A program made the position numbers and the translations under genes. From positions 497,381,919 to 497,445,918 of the forward strand of contig CM054058.1 in the NCBI GenBank assembly GCA_028641055.1: a DNA stretch of 64,000 nucleotides, written 5' to 3'. The stretch's first letter is position 1, and the number at the start of each line of letters is the position of its first letter. This stretch comes from Alopecurus myosuroides (Eukaryota; Streptophyta; Magnoliopsida; Poales; Poaceae). Positions 58,361 to 64,000 of the stretch are shown here, one piece after another. The notes below the pieces were generated by a model, which was not told the DNA's origin, did no database searches, and saw only the letters and a list, made by a program, of their open reading frames with translations.

Positions 58361-59982
58361 CACGATGTCTCGACATTATTAAATTTGATTTGATTGCATT
58401 GTTTGTCCAGCTTCATAAGGGTGATCTACCCCTATTCAAGCTGAATTTTGGGTCATGACTTTGATACCAAATAAAAATACGCTAGTATAATTGAAAAGTA
58501 TAGGCCGAATTGTTTATTGAATGTGAGCTTCAAAAAAAATTATCAATGTTTTTGGAAAGTTATTAAATTTGATTTGATTGCATTATTTGTCCAGCTTCAT
58601 AAGGGTGATCTACCCCTATTGAAGCTGAATTTTGGGGTCATAACTTTGATACCAAATAAAAATACGCTTGTATAATTGAAAAGTATATGCCAAATTGTTT
58701 ATTAAATGTGAGCTTAAATTTTTTTCACTAAAGTTGGTACTAACTGAGTGACCTCTATTGCGAGTAGATTCATTGACCAACTCAGTCAACTCACCCCCTT
58801 TACATGCTAGCAATTTTCTTTGCTAATTTGTTTTGAAGGAATCCACCTTAAGGTGTGTTGATGTTGTGGATGTGTGGTGTGCTTGTGGATCTGCTGTTGG
58901 TTGCTCTTGCGGGCTTGCTCCTCCAACTCCTGGTTACTTCACTTCTGGATCCTGGACTTGAAATTGTTCCTGTCTGGTCTATCCCATGTGAATCTTGTCT
59001 TTAACAGGGATTTGGGTGGTGGATTGATGAACTGGGAGTGGTTTGGGCTTTGTTGTGGTGTTGTGAGTTGTGAAGCTCCAGCTGGAATGCTGGAAGTGAA
59101 ATGGTGCTTTGCACCCTTGCTCCTTTGACTCCCCTATCTAGTGTGTCTGTGATGTTGATAGCACAGTGAGGTGTGTGTGTGTGTCACCTATGTGTGTGGA
59201 TGTTGCCCAAGATCTTTTGCTCCAGGAAGCGTGGCATCAAATGGTTTGGTATTATCCCAGGGATTGATTTCTTATTCACTTGCCAAGTGGATTTGATGTT
59301 GCCTTCCAATGAAGACATGTTGAGGCTTTTGCTAAACTGAACAGATGCTATACTTGATCATTTGATCACTCAATGATGTGTTTAACAGTGCTGTCAAACT
59401 GAGAGTAAACTAACAGTAAACTTTTTTGTTTTACATTTGTTTTGTTTCCTTTTGTTTTGCAGGAATCAAGTTGAAGATGGAAATACTACAAGAACTAGTG
59501 TAGGAAGTCAGTTGTATTTATTGTATTATAACTTCTATTTGTTGCAATATAATTTGTAAAGTCATTGTAATGTTGTGATTAATTATCAATAAAGCTTAAT
59601 TGTTTTTCTTCATATTAATTCCTTGGATTGTTTTAAATTGTGTTAGACTTGAATATAATTTATTTCTTTAATTTTTATTTCAATACCTTTAATATTTGAT
59701 TTGAATTCCTTTTTGAATCACATGTTATTTGAATTTCAAAGTATGAATTCAACATTTCCAAAAAATAAATACCTAGAGGTCATGTTCAAATCCACTCACC
59801 TTCACCTATCTATTCCAAAAAAGAAATACCTAGAGGTCATGTTCAAATACCTAGAGGCCCCGTTTGACCAGGGACTAAATCTGGCCATGGTCGTGCGGCA
59901 TCCTAACTGTTGAAACTGGGACTAATGCTCATATTAATCCCAGGCCCAAACACGTCCGGGACAGGCCCATTTTCTACTAGTG
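58361..59982 (-). mobile_element. CACTA-type right end and associated DNA, partial
   Basis: The stretch ends at 59982 in ttttctactagtg, the inverse of CACTAGTAGAAAA, a CACTA terminus, followed by GTA as possible target duplication. Nearby are gggactaatgctcat and cccaggccc-type subterminal motifs. 58860-59600 is TG-rich with an AATAAAG signal at 59588 (plus strand). No transposase is seen, and no matching left end is in the window, so the extent is uncertain. Confidence 0.5.
58377..58720 (+). repeat. tandem duplication, ~183-bp period
   Basis: Two adjacent copies (58377 and 58560 starts) share ttattaaatttgatttgatt, tgtccagcttcataagggtg and ataccaaataaaaatacgct, with a few substitutions. Confidence 0.85.
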
Positions 59983-60249
59983 GTAAGTGACCTTCTTCGT
60001 AATGAGGTCTATGATCATCAGTACAAAACTGTAAGCATCACTTTTTTTGGGGTCAACCGGCCCCGTTTCTAGGTACAATGGATCCATATAAGCCATGTCA
60101 CCAATTACAGTCTCTTGCAAACAATCATGATATGCCATAGTCTGAGATCTTGAGCGCGAAATTGTCACCCAAAAATATGTATCCTGGTTTAATATCACCT
60201 TACCCTCCGAGCCCTGTATGTAGCAAACGCCAAAAGTAGCTGTCACCAT
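59983..60249 (-). pseudogene. receptor-like kinase fragment (WAK-like kinase domain)
   Basis: Minus-strand translation contains GDMAYMDPLYLETG then KKSDAYSFVLMIIDLITKK, the activation-segment end and following helix (subdomains VIII-IX) of wall-associated/receptor-like kinases, where the usual form is GD..Y.DP.Y..TG...KSDVYSFGV. The upstream part lacks a DFG motif and the catalytic loop; the domain stops at the CACTA end at 59982. It lies just downstream of the broken subtilase, on the same strand. A non-functional relic. Confidence 0.65.
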
Positions 60250-60327
60250 TTATTTTACTTATATTTTTGCTAACTAAGAACATTATTTTTACTACACACA
60301 TACATATTCCTATCTCTGCATAATTAA

Positions 60328-62523
60328 TTATGCAACATCTGCATAGAAATCCTGAGCCGTGATCCGAGCCGCAACCGGGATCCTGACAGCCTTCTGGCCA
60401 CTGTGCCAAGTAATGCTGCCGAATGTGTAGTCCCCCTGCAGCTTCCATGCCGGCGACAACTTCACCTTAAATGTGTGCACTATGTTCGCCGCATCGAACA
60501 CAAGTACTGCTGGTTCAACCTCCATCCTAACTCCGATTGGGCTCTGAACCACAGCACGGTACACGGAGTTGACCTCGCCGACGTTCGTCACCGTCCTTGA
60601 CACCGTGATCGGACGCCTCAGGTCTGGGACAGCGAGGGAGGGCAGGTTCAGGTGGTACGCTGGCAACGTCGTCTCATTGCAGCTCACGCTGGTCCTCTTA
60701 ACGAAGGTGCACCCGAAGAATTTGGTGTAGTCGCGAGGATCGATGTCGTAGACCAGGCCGGGGTCGGCAGCTCCAAGGGGGTTGATGTTCCCGCCGCCAT
60801 AGTCGAACGGGTCAGCGGTCTTCCGGGGTATCCCCTCTGCTAGGATCGGCATGCCGCGCTCGTCGGTGACATGGGCTTCATGACCATGCAGAATGACATA
60901 AAAACAGAGGTGATGATCATCAACTAGCTAGGTATGAATCGACGTTCTCCAGTCCAGAGTACTCTTACCGGAGGTGACGATCGCTGATTTTATTGCCGCG
61001 GGAGACCAGTGTGGGTGCAGGGCTTTCAGCACGGCCACGACGCCTGATACATGCGGGGCCGCCATCGATGTCCCGGACATGAATAGGTAGAAATCTTTCA
61101 CTGCTGCCAAGATGTTTGCTCCAGGCGCGGCTATGTCAGGCTGGTTTTTTTAAATGAAGCAAGAATACCATAGGGGTGAGATCAGATGATACAAGGGCGT
61201 CATAATGAGCTCGTTCATGACTTCTCAGTGCATCGTTTTTTACCTTGATAATCTCGGGGTAATCAGGTGATGGACCTCTTGAGGAGAAGGATGCCACCTT
61301 TGGCGCCAGTATATCTTTCCCCGTGACGGTGCGCGCTGGCTCAATCTTTGCCACGGGAGAGCTGTTACAAAACAAAACAAAGAAATGTTGTCTCCATGGA
61401 TCACAAGGAGATGCTTGATCAAACTCATTTGACTTTATGTACCTGGTGGCTGCCCCGTAATTTATAATGTTCTTCCCGGCTTCGAGGTCCACGAGAACGC
61501 AGGCCGTGTTTTGGCAAATTGCTGTCGCTTCTAAAACATCCGATGTATATTGAGCGAAAATGAGACCAGATCCGCCCCCATTCTGGACGTATTGTAACGC
61601 CTGTCCGAAAGTACTCACTGGGTTGAACGCGTCGTCTTTAGATGGAATGCAAAGCAGGATTTGCCCTTGCACGTCCGTGCCATTAAGTGCCTTCGCGGTA
61701 CACCTAGTGCCAACTTGGCGTTAGAATTGCCCAACAGATTCCAAAAGAACTACTCCCTCGGTCAGATTTATAGGTCCTACGCGTATCCCATGATCATCAA
61801 TTTGACCGGTACAACAAGAGTTGTAAGCAAAATTATATCATTGGAAGATATCGCTTCCAAATGACATATTTTTTGTAATATAAAACACATATTACGTCGG
61901 TCATATATATTGGCCACCTATGGCCTCGCACAAGCGCTATAAACCCGGCCGGAGGGAGTAACAGATGTATTAAGTTACTTACGGGGAAGCAGCGGTAAGA
62001 CTTGTGAAATTGCTCCTGGTCGAGTTCTTTGCTTGGTAATAGAGTGACTGTCCCTGAAAAACACACAAGAAAATTTGGTTGTTATTATTTAAGAACTGTT
62101 TTTTTTTTTCATTAATCCTGCAGGCGCCTACCACTATCTGCTGCTTGTTTCCCAGCTTGATCACCGTGGGGAACGACCGATCGATTTTGCTCGCCGCCAC
62201 GGTGATGGCCAATGGTGAAGTGTTCCCAACAGTCTGGGGCCTTGGCCCGTCGTTGCCGCCCGAATACACAACGGTGATCCCCTTCTGAACCGCGTGGAGA
62301 GCCCCAAACGAGTTCTCCGGGGAGGCGATTGACACGGACAACACGTCTACCCCGTCTTGGATCGCATCGTCGATGGCGGCAAGAAGGTCCGCGGTACTGC
62401 CGGAACCGCTACCAGAGGTGCCCCAGAGGACCTTGTACACCGCGATGCGAGCGTGCGGCGCGCCACCCCGTGCAACCCCCTTGGCGAGGCCATTGAAGCT
62501 GGCCGAGCCCGCCGCGGTGGACG
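60328..62523 (-). pseudogene. second subtilase copy, interrupted in exon 5
   Basis: Exons match the intact copy one for one: 62523-62132 (exon 5 remainder), 62053-61983, 61703-61443, 61361-61244, 61140-60969 and 60875-60328. Four have the same length as in the intact gene, exon 7 is 12 bases shorter, and splice sites are conserved. It keeps Asn (SGGNDGP) and Ser ([12 protein letters not shown]) and the C-terminal domain to the TAA at 60328. Exon 5 stops at STAAGS, where an LTR element begins, so signal peptide, propeptide, catalytic Asp and His are missing here. They may still exist beyond the element, outside the window. Cannot make a working protease as arranged. Confidence 0.85.
61753..61958. 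mobile_element. 206-bp Stowaway MITE in intron 6 of the broken subtilase
   Basis: The ends CTCCCTCGGTCAGATTTATAG and, inverted, CTCCCTCCGGCCGGGTTTATAG are flanked by TA on both sides (61751-61752 and 61959-61960), as for Stowaway/Mariner MITEs. The same intron of the intact gene (41141-41235) lacks it. Confidence 0.85.
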
Positions 62524-64000
62524 TGTTAGGAATTTAGGCAATTTACAGATTAAATTAATCCAAGTATAAACCACGATCATGACGTAAGCATACTGATAAT
62601 TAACCAGATTCATGCATACTAGGTTGACAGTAGACACATCTACGCAAACTACTAGTATCGCACACATGGAAATAACAAGGGCAGGGATAAACGTGTTATA
62701 CCCTGCAGTTGGCCAATTGGCAGTAGTCGTAGCAGAGGCGGCGGCCGCGGCGGCAGCAGCAGCGTTGGCGGCCTCAGCAGCAGCAGCGGCCTCGGTGGCA
62801 GCAGCGGCGGCAGCAGCAGCTCGTTCGGCTTCGGAGGCCATGTTGATGATGATGAAGTAGTCGAAGTAGACGTACGGCAGCGAGCAGTCGCGTAGGAGAC
62901 GCTCCCCAAAAACCTAATCGCCCCTCTCCCGTACAGGATCTGGAGAGGCGGGGTTTCGGAGGCCTGCTCTCCCGTCGGCCGTGTACGCGGTAGACGGGAT
63001 GGGATCACCGGAGGCAGCAACAGAGAGAGGAACGACAGTAGGTACAGAGCGTATGAGTTGTGTTTTTGTGTCCGCCCCTGCGACCTCAATATATAGGCAC
63101 GGTAGGAGAACGGTCAGCTCACAAATCAATTTGGCGTTTACTACAGCCGTTACCACGTAATCAATGCGCCGTTTTACTGCACGCGGTTAACACGTGATCA
63201 ATGCGGCGTTTTACTGCGCGCGGCTGTTACCAAAATAAATGTGACGCAATAGACAGCAATCAATATGACGTCTCATATTATTGGCGTGTCTGTTGACTCC
63301 GTTTCCAACTGCCAAAATAAAGGCATCGGCTCGGCTCATTCCCGCAACCCGCGGCGCGTCGTGACGTGTCGTGACGAGGCGAGGCGTGGCGAGGCGGGCG
63401 GCGGAGGAGGAGGAGCGCGCGTGTGGAACACCTCCACTACTCCTCTCCCTTCATACCAACTCACACTAGTGGGGAGAGAGCTCACCTTATAAACTGGTGC
63501 AAAACTCTCCCAACTAGCAATGTGGGACTAAACTCCCACCATTTGCTATGGCAGCATGGGCCTTAGGGATTAAATAGAAATTGCCTAATGGGCCTGCTAG
63601 CCCATGCGAATTTCAGCAATCCCCCACCAGATCCCGAAGACCCATGTGTTGTCCTCTGTTCCATTCACTGTTTTTATATACCGGCATTTTCAGTGGAGAC
63701 CCGTTAAGGTTGAACATCCACCTAGAACAAGTAGCTACACTACATCACAACTGAACAATGGACTATGCCTTGAATTGTCAGTTTGGCGTAAAATAGTTTC
63801 ACTAAATGTCTTGCCAGTACTAGGCTGCCGAAGGCTGACCCCTCGGGTGGAGCATATTAGTCATACTCCTGGCCTATTCATGAACTTATTAGAGATCACC
63901 CAATCTCATAGACTGTGACCAGCAGTCAGGATCATATAGGTGTGTTCCTCCAAAGATCGCTCTGTAGGATAGCATCTTGCTTATACAAGCCTTGGAACAC
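62524..64000 (-). mobile_element. LTR retrotransposon end (LTR), running off the window
   Basis: The plus-strand edge TGTTAGGAATTTAGGCAATT breaks the subtilase exon cleanly at 62524; minus-strand it reads TTCCTAACA, a CA end. The LTR-like DNA has minus-strand core promoters (TATAAGG at about 63486-63492 after ...gtcccacattgctagttggg-type sequence, and CTATATATTGAGG at about 63085-63097). I recall similar LTRs from Triticeae but cannot name the family. The other end, interior and target duplication (would be GGACG) are outside. Confidence 0.7.
62525..62841 (-). CDS. Ala-rich open frame within the LTR
   Basis: ATG 62841 opens an alanine-rich run (codons mostly GCx) followed by [17 protein letters not shown] and a hydrophobic stretch. 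It continues through the LTR edge to 62347, but there it reads the subtilase exon in the wrong frame. A splice-donor-like G|GTATAAC follows NWPTA, so only the Ala-rich first part may be used. The role is unknown; the poly-Ala may be a by-product of a GCC/GCT repeat. Confidence 0.3.

Noticed and set aside
59150..59210. TG-rich repeat near 59.17 kb
   Set aside because: Only a few TG units; ordinary simple sequence.
62347..62841. Fusion protein of the Ala-rich LTR frame with subtilase
   Set aside because: Across the junction the frame differs from that of the subtilase exon, so no protease sequence would be made.

Overview
The window looks like intergenic-rich genomic DNA of a grass, most likely a Triticeae cereal (wheat, barley or Aegilops type). 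The evidence is several layers of nested transposons, CACTA elements with GGTCCCGG-type subterminal motifs, Stowaway MITEs with CTCCCTC termini, Athila-type and Tat-type gypsy elements, and split plant genes with GT-AG introns. I see no bacterial operon, CRISPR array, rRNA or tRNA gene.

Layout. 1-2931: the 5' part of a decayed Ty1/copia element (minus strand), cut by the window edge. 2932-3640: a copy of the upstream region of a subtilase gene, with the gene itself gone. 3641-10237: non-coding DNA and a decayed Athila-like gypsy element with one LTR. 10238-30140: a large autonomous-type CACTA element (minus strand; TNPD transposase, second ORF, 670-bp tandem repeats). It is split by a 12.3-kb LTR element with ~4-kb LTRs and almost no internal domain, whose left LTR holds a 3.9-kb CACTA element. 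30141-36540: a relic of a subtilase first exon, then Helitron-like DNA carrying a Pack-MULE with an EF-hand gene fragment and a clean 2.0-kb Helitron. 36940-43013: one apparently intact ten-exon subtilase gene (minus strand, 762 residues) with a 2.8-kb TIR transposon in intron 8. 43197-45230: tandem upstream repeats with a 939-bp hAT element. 45615-58360: a complete 12.7-kb Tat-like gypsy element with matching 493-bp LTRs, CACGA target duplication, broken gag-pol on the minus strand and an intron-containing accessory gene on the plus strand. 58361-60249: a CACTA-type terminus and a receptor-kinase relic. 60328-62523: a second subtilase copy broken in exon 5 by another LTR element that runs off the window end.

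How it fits together. The only gene likely to make a working host protein is the subtilase at 36940-43013, predicted to be a secreted apoplastic serine protease. At least three other subtilase traces (2.9-3.6, 30.3 and 60.3-62.5 kb) show a tandem family being dismantled by transposons. Because the copies are paralogous, and because LTR pairs start identical, several insertions can be checked against an empty site inside this same window. Most novelty here lies in these structures; I did not find a clearly new biological system.
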